From Phascolarctos cinereus (taxonomy: Eukaryota > Chordata > Mammalia > Diprotodontia > Phascolarctidae), in NCBI RefSeq assembly GCF_002099425.1, contig NW_018344068.1:6454501-6518500 (forward strand): a stretch of DNA of 64,000 nt, given 5' to 3'. This document shows positions 33,155-44,029 of this stretch, in pieces. The position numbers and the translations under genes are program-made. The notes beneath the pieces were generated by a model. It was not told the origin of the DNA and did no database searches. It saw only the letters and a list, made by a program, of their open reading frames with translations. Numbering within the stretch: the first letter of the stretch is position 1; the number at the start of each line of letters is the position of its first letter.

Positions 33155-33935
33155 TGTGCCTTAACAGCCATTTCTCATTTGATCCTCATAACAACCTTAT
33201 GAGGTAATAGCTATTATCCCTATTTTACAGATGAGGAAACTGAAGCCCAGAGAGTTTAGGTGACTTTCCCAGAATCACATAGCTAATTAATGTCTGAGAG
33301 GATTTGAACTCAAATCTAACTCCAAATCAGTCACTGAATGGGTACGGGCCCAAGCCCCTTATCCCAAAAAGAATTTGGGTCACAAAATCTATGGGCCCTA
33401 GAAAACCCCACCTTGGACTCTCCTTGAACTCACACTTTATCGAGGAAGTCTCTAGTGTTTGCTTGAGGCTATATTCCACTCAGCTGCCCTTTCTTTGTGG
33501 CTAAACCCAATCTCCCAATTTTGTTATCTCTGACCATTACTTCCCAGTCACTCTCATCAAGATCCTTCCTAGACCCCTCCTCACAGTCACTCCAAACTAT
33601 TTGGCCACTCTTAGATCCCTCCCACAGTCTTTCTGTATATAAGGTCCATCTAGTGGCCTTTAAGGTGCTCAGACTCTTAAAATGTAGCCAATGGCTGAGA
33701 TTTACTCTAGCCCACTTGTCAATACTAGTGTCACAAATGTTCAGATTCCTTAAGAGTCTGACCAATATGGCAAATCTGTGATAAACCTTGTCTTTGGCTG
33801 AAAGAAGACTTGGGTCGAATTCATTTGGGCAGGACCCACAGTCACTATTTTGAGGTCCTACCTGTAAACCCCTAAACCTCAACATATGGTTCCCTTCACT
33901 TCAACAACTCTATCCACTATAGCACCTAACTGCCT
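33155..33935 (-). mobile_element. CORE-SINE/SINE split by an LTR
   Basis: 33,155-33,335 has the reverse core ttttacagatgaggaaactg and gatttgaactcaaatctaac. The 5' head in reverse, tctatccactatagcaccta, appears only after the LTR at about 33,907-33,930. The LTR therefore landed inside this element. Confidence 0.7.
33340..33883 (+). mobile_element. solo LTR of an endogenous retrovirus-like family (fossil)
   Basis: Shares, in order, a GTGGCTAAACCCAATCTC segment, TTGGCCACTCTTAGATCCC, a TATA segment TGTATATAAGGTCCATCT, GTCTTTGGCTGAAAGAAG and the end CCCCTAAACCTCAACA with the LTR at 35,768. No gag, pol or env trace lies beside it, and it interrupts a SINE, so it is best read as a solo LTR. The 5' border is approximate. 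Old, judging by divergence from the sister copy. Confidence 0.65.
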
Positions 33936-34059
33936 CTATATTGAATTTAACAAGGAAATAACAGAATTGCCCTATTGATTTGTGTCCCCTTTTGACTTAC
34001 TTTTATTTTCTTCTATGTGTTTTAATGTTTCATTTAATGCCATTTTTTCCCCCTTCCTT

Positions 34060-34380
34060 CCTTTCTCTGTTATTTCCTGATAACTCAATTGTAAAAGATA
34101 AGTAAGCCAAATAAATTTGCAAATATATGCCACATGCTGTACCTCTCCTCTTTCAGCTCTCTACAGAAGCAGGAGACATGCCTCATCAGTCTTGGTAATG
34201 GCTTTCATCAGAGTTATGAAATCATTGAGAGTTGTTTTTTCCCTCATCACTGTGATCATTGAGTATAATGTTCTGATTTTACTTAATTTGGTCTGTGTCA
34301 GTTCATACAAGTTTTTCATTGGCAGAATATCATTAAGCAAGAGCTATGAGGAGGAAATTCTGGGGACAGAGAACAGTGCA
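34060..34380 (-). mobile_element. LINE 3' UTR-like fragment
   Basis: On the minus strand: ctgtagagagctgaaagagg, gtacagcatgtggcatatat and tttgcaaatttatttggc, resembling a common marsupial LINE 3' region recalled from memory. Class uncertain. Confidence 0.45.
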
Positions 34381-34624
34381 ACTAGAGATTCAAAGATGAG
34401 GAAGTACAGGCCTTGGGGAATAGCAAGTAATCTAGTTTGTGTATATAAATAATATCGGATAAGACTGGAACAGTAGTTTGAAGATAGATCATAGATATAA
34501 ATTGACCTGCTTGCTTTCTCCATAATTTTATATCTCCATAATTTTGTTCACACTTTTCCTGTGCTTGTAGTGCTTTTCTCTCTGACTCTTTAAGTCTCAT
34601 CCAATTTTTTGACATTCTCTCCAT

Positions 34625-35767
34625 CTTTCACAAGGCTTAGCTTGATCGCCATCCCTTCTCAGATGAATTTCTCTGTGTATTACCCTCCAGTTAGAAGTGA
34701 TTTCTGCTTTATTTGATCTCATTGCACAGGATTGCCAGACAAGAAGGTGAGAAGATTTGACAAGAAACAGTTTCTTCTGTTATCACTCAGAAAACAACAA
34801 AGAGAATCAACAAAGAAAAACAGCTAAAAAAAAAATCACACCCCAAAAAATAAAAATCAACCAGAACTGATAATAAGCAAAACAAAGTGACAATATAACA
34901 AAAAAGATACTACAAAGGAATTGAAACATTTAAAATTCTAACTATAACTCTGCTGGAAAAAGAAACAAAGAAAAGAGCATCAGTGAAACATTTTTAAAAT
35001 ACACAGAAGACAGCCAAAGGAAGTTCAGAAGGGGACATGTCAGTGTGGGGGTTACTCTGTTAAGTATAATACATACTTTTTAAAAAGCTGTACATCAGAA
35101 TCAGAATTTCATATATAATTCTCTTTTCTGACCTTTTTACATACAAAAATGTTCATGTTTGTTGATATCTGTCAAGTTCAGAATTTTTCCTAAAAGAGAA
35201 TAAAAAGAAAAATTAAGGATCTTGAGAAACATCTTAAAACAGATGAATAACATTTAAATAAATGTGCAAGAAATGGTCTGATAAGAAAAATCACAAGGCC
35301 AAATAAAGGAATATCTAAAACTAGGGGGGAAATTCAAGTTGGAAGTAGAAGATACTTTAAAAGGCTAAGAGGAAATAATTTTTAAATGGCTAATTTAGAG
35401 GGGGGAAATGAATCAGTAGACTCAACTAACAACACACTTGACTGTAGTGAAAAAAAAAATTAGACAATTGGGGGAGAGGGCTTTAGAACGTTTGAATTAC
35501 CCACAGAATTAGAAAATAGATTCAAGTAAAGGATCTGGAGGAAAGGCCAAGATGTCCTCTAATAAGAGGACAGCAGCTTTGGTTTTACTGCAGAAATGGA
35601 GAAGACTCACTGCTTGCATCCTTTCCCTAACAACCCCCACTCCTCAATTTTGATACCACCTTGGAGCTTATTAAAGCTTCAAGATGATTTGCATTGAAAG
35701 CAAAACATGATTGCTGTTGAAAGGAACAATACTAAGGGAAATTCCTGTAAGATTAGGGTTCTATTTG
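34625..35767. other. region between the two LTRs, nothing recognised
   Basis: A-rich sequence with no viral, LINE or host coding similarity that I can name. It does not look like a provirus interior. Confidence 0.45.
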
Positions 35768-36298
35768 TTGAGGTTTAGGGGTCCTGGTGACGAGGATGAG
35801 ATCTAGACCCCAAAAAGGAAAAACCCTGTACTTTCCCACATGGCCAAATCTCTGGTGTTCTCTGAGGCTATAATCCCATCAACTGGCCTTTCATTGTGGC
35901 TACACCCAATCTCTCAATTCTTTTACCTTTCTATCACCCCAGGCCACTTCCCACCCTTAATCCTATCTAGGCTCCATTCTCCCTTAGCTATGGTCCAGGT
36001 CCCTGGAGTTCTATTACCTCATACACTACTTGGCCACTCCTAGATCCCGCCCATAGTCTTTTTGTATATAAGGTCCATCTTGTCTCCATTAAGAGGCTTA
36101 GATTCTTATAACCTAGCCAATAGCTTACTAATATTCAGTCTCCTTAAGAATCTGCCCAATATGCAGACTCTTTAAGAGTCTGCCCAATATGACAGATGTT
36201 GTCTTTGGCTGAAAGAAGGCTTGGGTTGAATTCATTAGGGCAGGATCCGCATGTTGTGATATTGGAGTCCCAGCACCCCTAAACCTCTAGACCTCATC
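35768..36298 (+). mobile_element. LTR of the same family (fossil), apparently solo
   Basis: Begins TGTTGAGGTTTAGGGG, which is the exact inverse of the CCCCTAAACCTCAACA end seen in the sister LTR, so the family has about 16-bp inverted LTR termini. Has the same internal TATA segment. No viral coding remains were recognised around it. Confidence 0.65.
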
Positions 36299-36539
36299 AC
36301 TGCGCATCTCCCTCTCTCTCTTTGCCCTGAATCAATTTTTTAAAAGAGAGAAAGCTATTAGATAAATGGAGTAATGCTGGATTAGAAATTTATTCAAATT
36401 AGTTGAGGAGACAGGCCCTGTATGTCATACATAAAACCAGCACCTAGGGTCCATTTAGGCATTCAAGTATCTGTGGCATAGAGGAGAGTTCTACTTAAGC
36501 CCCAGATATGGAATTACTGTGCTTAGGAATAGAGCTTCT

Positions 36540-36700
36540 TATTGTACATTTAATGACTTTTACAATTAAAAAACAATTTCAGTCTCTTCCCTAACAGCAT
36601 ATGGGAAACTCATCAGTGTGGTTGACATGAACTTCTTTTAAGGGGGTGCACATAATGACACCACCCAAAGGCAAATTATTTACTTTATTTCAATGATACA
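36540..36700. repeat. duplicated block, copy B
   Basis: About 94% identical to 30,891-31,049 (roughly ten differences), in direct orientation and 5.6 kb away. It starts attgtacatttaatgac and ends ttatttcaatgatac. Confidence 0.85.
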
Positions 36701-37215
36701 GGTTCTTGGACAAGAATGCAATATACCTAACAAAGACTTGTTCAGAAAAATGTATTTGCCTGGAGTATTACAAATCTAGCCAAAAGTGCCTTGAAGACCA
36801 CTGAAAGACAAAGGGATAAGGAGAAACTTGCCATCATATAGCCTACACACCAGAGAATAACTACAATTTAGGAACAAAAATAGCAGTAGAAATACATGTT
36901 CACAGGAAACAAAATTCAAGAAATGAGCAGCAATCCAATGAATGGCCTCAGATGTTTATAGACAAATGCAAACAGTATGGGTGATCAACAAGACAAACTA
37001 GAAATCCTAATACAAATAATTAAATTTCATATTATAGGTATCACTGTGACTTAGTGGCATAGGATCCATAACTATAATATTTTCCCTGGAAGGCTATATC
37101 TTATCAAAAGGAAGAGAATAAAGGAAATGGTGAAGAAATGGAAAGACAACATTATATAATAAGAAGACATGCTCAAGTGAGGAAATCTGGGAATCGGAGG
37201 CAGGGGAAAATGGTA
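36701..37215. other. intergenic, nothing recognised
   Basis: AT-rich, no supported feature. Confidence 0.45.
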
Positions 37216-37219
37216 CTCT

Positions 37220-38060
37220 TTTTGGTGAAAAGCAATGAAGGGAGAAACAGAAAGATATTAACATAAAAGTATATTACAGACAACCTGAATGGAAGGAGAA
37301 AATAGATAAGGAGTTAGGTCACGAGCTTGACACAGAGGCATGATATCTGGAAGCAGAATACTTTAAGTATTGGCAGTCTATTAAAGTTTGTTAAAAGCAG
37401 AGCAGCAATCCTCTCCTGGCCTTTATTAACAATTTTATCCTTCATAAAAGTAGAAAAACCAATGAGAGGAGCTGCTATTTCGGACTTTTCACCAACATGG
37501 AGAAACTATTAGATGGGGTAGGAATGTTAGGAACCTTGAGGGGAAGTGACTCCTCTGCTTAGAGTAGAAAAGAAAAAGAATACAGGTATAGTCTGATATG
37601 GATTTTAGAAGAGCAACCAATTAGAAAGCATTTATCAAATGCTAATTATATGCCAGACACTGTGCTAATCACTGGGGTTTCAAAGAAAAAACAAAAACAG
37701 TTTTGAGCAGATTTTAAAGGGTTCAGAGAAAAGCTAAGTAGGAGTCCATGGTTTAAACTCCTACAGGGGAACTCAGTCTAGGGGGGAATGGGAAGACATC
37801 AAGAATTAAATTCTAAAGCCCAGAAGAAACAATTTCAGTGATGGCACAAGAAGGGAAATTGTTTGTTTGTTTGTTTTAACTGTTATGGATACAAAGGAGA
37901 ACTTATCAACCAACTTTTAAAAAGCAGATATAGAAGATGAAAAAGGGGCAAGGTAATTCAAGATGAATAGAAAACCATGGCATGGTCCTGTAAGAATAGT
38001 GTCAGAAGTGTAAAACTCAGAATGAGTTGAGGTTGATGAGGAATACTTAGGACAACAAAA
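37220..38060 (+). mobile_element. CR1/L3 LINE, endonuclease-domain fragment
   Basis: VYYRQPEWKEKIDKEL resembles the CR1 endonuclease motif VCYRPPDQEEQVDEAF. Farther on, NMEKLLDGVG matches LTNKEGLVGDV, and FKGFREKLS-like text resembles LDFRRADFGLFRDLL. An old repeat fragment is inserted at 37,625-37,720. Degenerate; opposed to a second copy starting at 38,085. Confidence 0.7.
37625..37720 (+). repeat. ancient 'agcatttatcaaatgc...' repeat fragment
   Basis: Reads aaagcatttatcaaatgcta and tatgccagacactgtgctaa, splitting the CR1/L3 fragment. Confidence 0.6.
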
Positions 38061-38084
38061 GTGTTGGGTTTTTTTTCAAAGCTA

Positions 38085-38810
38085 TATTGGATTCAAAATA
38101 GGAGGCTCCTCACTGACCTAGATGGGATACAAGAACTCATTTATATTTCTCTTTAGGTTTGTTGATCTTTTGTTTCCTAAGTTGTTATTTTTCACCATTC
38201 CAGAGGGGGTTCTTAGGGGAACCTGTGCCTGACTGAAACCTTTTATGTCACTATCTTTGCCAGAATTTTTCTCTTTGTGTCTTCAGAATTTCATTCTCAA
38301 AAGCTTTCCATCCTTCTTGGGCTAACTTTCCCTATAGAATTTTAAGCTGTTGAATCCTACTTATCCTTTCTCTGAACTCTCTGAAGTCTGCTTTCCCAAA
38401 ATCTAGGATATGTGTCAGACTATGTCCAGCTTTGTGTAATTCTAAAGAGGAATGGTCATTTTCCTGAAAGGTTCCATCACACAATAACCAGTTTGTCTTT
38501 CTTGGACAGAATCATGTGCAGAATAACAGCTCTCTTCATTAGTTTTTCCACCTTTTGAAACATGAAACAATAAAGCAAGTAAAAAAATATTACCTGCTCT
38601 GCTACTGACAGAGAGAGAGAGGGGGGTCCAACATATATATGGATAATGAAACATTCTTATTAATACAAAATCATTCCACTTGTACCAGTTTTGTGAGATA
38701 GCTCCAGAACTCTCCATCTATGTCCTCTTTCTGTTCAGGTGGTTTGTAATATACTCACATGACAATATTCCTTCTGTTTCTGTTTCCATGCTCTTCATTC
38801 AAATATTTCC
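38085..38810 (-). mobile_element. CR1/L3 LINE, endonuclease-domain fragment, inverted
   Basis: On the minus strand VYYKPPEQKEDIDGEF and later ILDFGKADFREFRERIS and QEGWKAFENEILKTQREKF match CR1 (VCYRPPDQEEQVDEAF; TLDFRRADFGLFRDLL; QESWLIFKDHLLQAQE). About 70-75% like the plus-strand copy next to it. Degenerate. Confidence 0.75.
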
Positions 38811-39374
38811 ATCATGTTTCTCCCCTCTGGTTCCTATATTTCCTCCTTTTTAATACACCTTTAAATATATCTTTTAAATTTAAATTGCTATTCATACCTT
38901 CCCCTTTTGTATAATTCTGTACTTTTAAATAAGGCATAAACTTATGAGCCAGATTGCCATCGAAGTCATAATTAAGCTTGTTTGCACTTGGGGGTGAACA
39001 TTCTAAACAGCACCAAGTAGTAGGAAAGATACCTTCAGTTGAAAGTTTGTAGAGGACACTGTCCCATGGGGAAGACAGAAGCTAGGATATCATGAGGCTG
39101 TTGCTGGAAAGAACACTTCCACAGAAGGAGCAGACCATCTGATAGCTGATGATTTTAATTAATTATCTTGATAACTGGATGAGAAAGCCAGTTGTTTCTT
39201 CATATTTAACATCCAAGAAGCCTGATAATTGGAGGTTGGGATGGAACGGAATTGCAACCCTTCCAATAACCAAATAGATGCTCTATTTGGGGAAGATGAA
39301 AGTGAGCTTGAAGCCAACCTTCTCAAAACTTTCAAAGTATCAGATTAGAGTCGGGAGGCTACTTAAAGATCATC
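38811..39374. other. intergenic, nothing recognised
   Basis: No supported feature. Confidence 0.45.
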
Positions 39375-39575
39375 CATCCAGGAATTCTTAGCCTGAGACC
39401 CATAGACTTGGTGTTTAAAAAAAAAATTTGCAAACTGTATTTCAATATAATTGGTTTCCTTTATAATCCTGTGTATTTTATTTTATACATTTAAAATATT
39501 ACTCTTAGAAAAACTCTATAAAACTTCATCACAATGCCAAAGCAGTCTATGACACAAAAAGCAGTCCTGGTCTAG
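39375..39575 (-). repeat. old 'cctgagacccatagac' repeat
   Basis: Reads attcttagcctgagacccat and ttcaatataattggtttcct. Same class as at 9.3 and 56.7 kb. Orientation tentative. Confidence 0.5.
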
Positions 39576-39589
39576 TCCAACTCCTTCAT

Positions 39590-40125
39590 TAAAAATTTCT
39601 GTCTTTTAGTTTTACGTTACCTTCTTTTCTGAATATATCTTTTCCCTATTCCTTATCACACTTTGTGACAAAGAACAAGAAGGAAAAGAAAAACATTAGT
39701 ACAACAAAGCTAACCACGTCAACCAATACGCATAGTTTCACACCCATAGCCCTCACCCAGGCAAAGCGAAGTGGGAGTTGTATTTTCTCACTTCTTCTTT
39801 GGGGCCAACCTTGGTCATTGTAATCACATAGCATTACTTTTTTTTTGGGGGGGGGCAGGCAATATTCTTTCTATTTACATTATTGTAGACATTGTGTACA
39901 TTGTCCTGGTTCTGCTTACTTCACTCTGTATCTGTTGGTATATCTCTTTATGCTTCTCTGTATCCTTCATATTCATTATTTCTAACCAAATAGAAGCATT
40001 CCTTTATGTTCATTTACCACAATTTGTTTAGTCATTCCCAAACTGATAGATATCTACCTTGTTTCTAGTATTTTGCTGCTACCAAAAAAAAATGCAGCTA
40101 CAATATTTTGGTGTATATGGAAGCA
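39590..40125 (-). mobile_element. L1 3' part (ORF2 end), minus strand
   Basis: Reverse-complement L1 text as in the larger copy at 59.3 kb: cacttcttctttggggccaa, ggttctgcttacttcactct and gtttagtcattcccaaactg, and a degenerate form of the ORF2 C-terminal zone seen at 6.95 kb. Confidence 0.7.
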
Positions 40126-40161
40126 TTGTGGTTGGATAGAAAGAATGTTGGATTTAGGTGG

Positions 40162-40406
40162 GTTATTCGGTCATTTCAGTTCTTGTCCAACTCTCTGTAA
40201 CCCCATCTGGGTTTTTGGGGGGCAGAGATACTGGAATGGTTTACCATTTCCTTCTCCAGCTAATTTTACAGATGAGGAGGCTGAAGCAAACAGGATTATG
40301 TGACTTGCTGAGGGTCTTGCTGCTAGGAAGTGTCTGAGGCCAGATTTGAACTTGGGAAGAGTCTTCCTGACTCCAGGCCTGGCACTCTAGCACCACGTAG
40401 CTGCCC
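40162..40406 (-). mobile_element. long-form SINE with RTE/BovB-like tail
   Basis: Reverse long form: RTE-like tail tcatttcagttcttgtccaa and ctctgtaaccccatctgggt, then tggtttaccatttccttctc and the head ending cacgtagctgccc. Confidence 0.87.
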
Positions 40407-40614
40407 GTAGGATCTGAGTTCAAATTCCACCTCTGCTACTTGCTTTCGGGGTGACCATGAGCAAATAACTTAATCTTTTAGGGTCTCAGTTTCCTTCTCT
40501 GTAAAATGAGAGTGTTAAACAAGTCTCTGCCAAAGTTAGGTCTATTGTTTTAAGGAATATTTCTTTCTATCTTTAACTTTATTGGGCATATGCCTAGCAG
40601 TAAGTCAAAAGACT

Positions 40615-40745
40615 AACTTCTCCATCTTAGAGGAGAAAACTGAGGCCTCAGAGAGGGGAAATGATTTGCCCAAGGTCACAGCGAAAGACTTACTCAACTC
40701 TTGCTGAAATCAATGCTTGAGTAGAGGAGGAGTCAAATCTTAGAG
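40615..40745 (-). mobile_element. MIR/CORE-SINE
   Basis: Reverse core ggagaaaactgaggcctcag and atgatttgcccaaggtcaca. Confidence 0.75.
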
Positions 40746-41004
40746 GCTCACAGATCTTAGAGGTTTTTACCTGAAAAGCCCATCTTTCCAAGTCCTTCAT
40801 TTTATAGCAGCAAAAATAGAGACATAGGTTTCTTTACTCCTATTCCAGAGATCTTTCAGCTAAGTCATTGAAAATTTACTTGTCATCTGCACAAACAAAT
40901 GCATTGGCCCTTCCAGAGCAGTGGCCTATGGTCTCATGTCTTGGGACCAACATCTGAGCAAAGAAGGGGTCTCTCACTCCTCCCAGGGGTGTTTCATGAG
41001 AGCT

Positions 41005-41135
41005 GATTGGTAAATTTTCAGCGTGAGCATTTACACTTCAGAATCAGCAAATGCTACAAATCAAGGCTTTGTTATTTTGTTGATTATCTAGGCTAAGAAA
41101 GCAATGGAGAAAATATTAATAAAGCAGATTAAACC
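41005..41135 (+). repeat. short unclassified repeat ('gctacaaatcaaggctttg')
   Basis: Similar sequence at 7,711-7,800 (plus) and 43,835-43,985 (minus): shared gctacaaatc, ttttgttgattatctag and gagaaaatattaataa words. Confidence 0.6.
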
Positions 41136-41139
41136 AAAA

Positions 41140-41140
<1 letters not shown>

Positions 41141-41191
<51 letters not shown>
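41141..41191. repeat. (TG)n microsatellite
   Basis: About 25 uninterrupted TG units. Confidence 0.97.
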
Positions 41192-41195
<4 letters not shown>

Positions 41196-42271
41196 CATAT
41201 TTTTTTCTTCTCCTTTCTTCTGGAGAACCAGTTATGAAGCATTTACCAACCAGCACAGCCCAACCTCACCCTACCCCTTCATCTGGCCTCCAATTCTTAG
41301 AAAAGGTAGAGAAGCTTGGGAAGGCAACGCCTTTAAAGGAAAGGAACACTTAGGAAGGCATGGCACTCTGGGAGAGGCTCAGTGGCTGTATTCCTCCCTT
41401 GCCTTGTCCCACCTTGACCTTCCCCACTACCACCAGTGAAAATCAGCCTGAAAGGCTCCGATATATTTGAAAGCTTGAGAATCTCTAGAAGGCAAAACTA
41501 GGAAAAGAAAAGGTCCTAACTTACCCTGTTTCAGGTCTCACTTCTTCATGAGCAGATCATGAGCAGAGGGACCAGTTTCTAGAATCTGCTGCCTTTTCTC
41601 CCCCGATGGTAGGAGATAGGGTAACCCCGGAAGGGTCATCACTGTTAGCTTTGAGGATCAGCTCACTGAGCCGGAGACAGGCCTGTCCTTCCTGCTCAGC
41701 CTTAAACTGGGCCAGAATTTTCACTCTTTTCCATGGCTCTACCCTCTTCCCCTCACACCTTACCTGAGGCAGTGAATTGATTTCCTAGTGTGAATCTGCA
41801 CCCACCCAGATTCTCATATCTTGTCCCTGGCCCCTCTGCAGCTCTTCCATTTCCTTGTCATCAAAAACCTGTCACAACACCAGGCTCAGCCATTACCTTT
41901 TTCTTTCTAGCGGTAGTCTCCAAACCTTGTTGATCATTCACTCCTATCAATAAAATAATTTTAAGCACACCCCCACTATATATATTTGTAAATAATATCC
42001 ATGTATATACTAAATGAACATTTAAAATATACACAAAATAGAGATTTTTTTAAAAACGAGATAAGGATTTGTAACAGAGACTGGCACATGAACAGTGTGC
42101 TTCTGATGTTGTCTCCTGGGAGAGACCAGGGAGCCTGTTTCCCACAGTTGTGATAACATACAATGAAAGTGCTATGGAGCCATTGGAGCATGAGTAGACA
42201 GCCTGTATGAAGCTGGTTTCAATCTACTGATCATGTGGTCAGGAGAAGCTTTCTTAAGAATAAGAAGCATT

Positions 42272-42427
42272 GGGGCAGCTAGGTGGTACAGGGGATAGAG
42301 CACTGGCTCTGGAGTCAGGAGGACTTGAGTTCAAATCTGGCCTCAGACCAGACACTTGACACTTACTAGCTGTGTGACTCTGGGTGAGTCACTTAACCCC
42401 AGTTGCCTCAGCCAAAAAAAATAAATA
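42272..42427 (+). mobile_element. WSINE1/MAR1-type SINE
   Basis: Full-length with an AATAAATAAAT tail. A 10-bp duplication AATAAGAAGC lies at 42,259-42,268 and 42,428-42,437. Confidence 0.93.
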
Positions 42428-42495
42428 AATAAGAAGCCTGTAAAGTAGAAGGCTCAGGTGCAGCATAGTTATTCACTTCAAGTATATGAAGGGCT

Positions 42496-42720
42496 GGGGC
42501 AGCTAGGTGGTGCAGTGGATAGAGTGTTGGGCCTGGAATCAGGAAGACTCATCTTCCTGAGTTCAAATCCAGCCTCAGACACTTACTAGCTGTGTGACCC
42601 TGGGCAAGTCACTTAACCCTGAGCTAGAGAAGGAAATGGCAAACCATTCCAGTATCTTTGCCAAGAAATCCCCAAATGAGGTCACATAGAGTCAGACATG
42701 ACTGAAACAACTGAACAACA
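42496..42720 (+). mobile_element. long-form SINE with RTE/BovB-like tail
   Basis: Head GGGGCAGCTAGGTGGTGCAG, then cattccagtatctttgccaa, gaaatccccaaatgaggtca and gtcagacatgactgaaacaa. The core between CCCTGAG and CTAGAGAAGG is shortened. Flank duplication ATATGAAGGGCT and ATACGAAGGGCT. Confidence 0.9.
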
Positions 42721-42734
42721 AAAATACGAAGGGC

Positions 42735-43042
42735 TTTTATGTGGGGAAGGCATTAGACTTGTTCTGTTTGGCTCCAGAGTACACAACCCTGAGCAATGAG
42801 GGGAAGTTGCAAAGAGAGGCCTATTTTAAGCTCAATCAGGAAAAACTGAATAATTAGAGCTATCCAAGTATGGGATGGACTGTCTTGAGAAGTAGTGGGT
42901 GACTTTCTAGGAAGTCTTCAAGCAGAGGCTGCATGACTACTTGTGGGGGGTGGGGCAGGAGGTGATTCCTTTCAGGTACGGATTGAACTGGATGGCTGCT
43001 GAAGTCTCTTCCAGCTCTCAAATTCTGTGATTCTGTAATGAA
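42735..43042 (-). mobile_element. CR1/L3 3' UTR
   Basis: Contains aagtcttcaagcagaggctg, ctggatggctgctgaagtct and cttccagctctcaaattctg, the reverse of the CR1/L3 3' end, with the terminal tgattctg unit. Confidence 0.8.
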
Positions 43043-43834
43043 CATGCATCTTGACAACCTCTACCTACCTCCATCTTCACCCCTACATCCTCTCTGAAAT
43101 ACATGACAGGGACAAGCCATGGGGAATAGGAGAGGGATAGCTAACTTCACTAGGACCAGGGTTTCTGTTGTAGCTCCCTCCCTTGCCCTGGCTCCCTCCT
43201 TTCCCTCCAGAAGCAGAGAATTAAGCAAGACCTAGCCTTTCATTATCTCAAAGCACACAGAGATTTCACTGAAAGGCCTAATGTTCATCTAATGGGGAGG
43301 TGGAAGAGGCAGCAGCAGCCCTTGTGTGCTTAATGGTGGGTGTAATTTATTGTCGCTCCACTTGAGAGCTGACATATTGGAGCTATTGATTTTCCTACAG
43401 GAAGATCAATAAGAGGTGTGAGGAGAACAGTCCCATGAGGCCTCTTTCAAGAGGGACACAGTAGCAGCTCTAGACCAGCAGCCAATCCAATTCCCCATTC
43501 TCTACTTGATGGGCTGATAAGGCAAAGCTTGGATAGCATGGAAAGCCAGGCTTTTGTTTTGTTTTGTTTTGTTTTTTTAAATTAGTAATGCCAGGGATAA
43601 GAGGCTATCTAAGAGAAGCATATGCTGAGACAGATGCTCCATCTCCTAATCTTGCATCATTAGCCACAGACACTCTGCTCCTGGCCGGGGCTAGGCCTTC
43701 ACAATAACAAAGTTTTCTGTACTTCTCTTCCTCTTTGAAAAGTATGGTTCAGAAACTTGAACCTATTTGCCATCCCATGAACCCAAAATTTTTCAACTTG
43801 AACAGGATGGTTTGTAAATATTTAACAACTGGCT
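43043..43834. other. intergenic, nothing recognised
   Basis: No gene supported. A (GTTTT)n stretch lies near 43,553-43,575. Confidence 0.45.
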
Positions 43835-43985
43835 TTTGGAAAAAATAAGAAAATGCTCATTCTTAATATTTTCTCCATCAGTTCTTTAAATCTAGACAAC
43901 CAACAAAACAATAAATCAATCTCTGATTTGTAGAATTTGCTGATTTCTGAGGAGTAAATATTCACACTGAAATTTTAACTACCTG
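43835..43985 (-). repeat. short unclassified repeat (third copy)
   Basis: Reverse complement of the class described at 41,005: gcaaattctacaaatcagag, gttttgttggttgtctagat and gatggagaaaatattaagaa on the minus strand. Confidence 0.6.
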
Positions 43986-44029
43986 CTCTGGACAGCTAAG
44001 TTTGAGCCAGTTCCAACACAGCCCTGCTC

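Larger units (their letters stand above)
40746..42258. other. mostly unique intergenic sequence
   Basis: Apart from a short repeat at 41,005-41,135 and a (TG)n, this looks single-copy. The minus strand at 41,525-41,763 has a splice-bounded open segment that may be an exon; see findings. Confidence 0.45.

Noticed and set aside
33340-36298. The two LTRs as ends of one provirus
   Set aside because: The left LTR alone interrupts a SINE whose head resumes straight after it, and no viral remains are seen between the two.
36540-36700. Copy B of the duplicated block as a UQCC4 processed pseudogene
   Set aside because: The match continues about 140 bp beyond the poly(A) signal and includes no UQCC4 coding sequence, so it cannot come from the mRNA.
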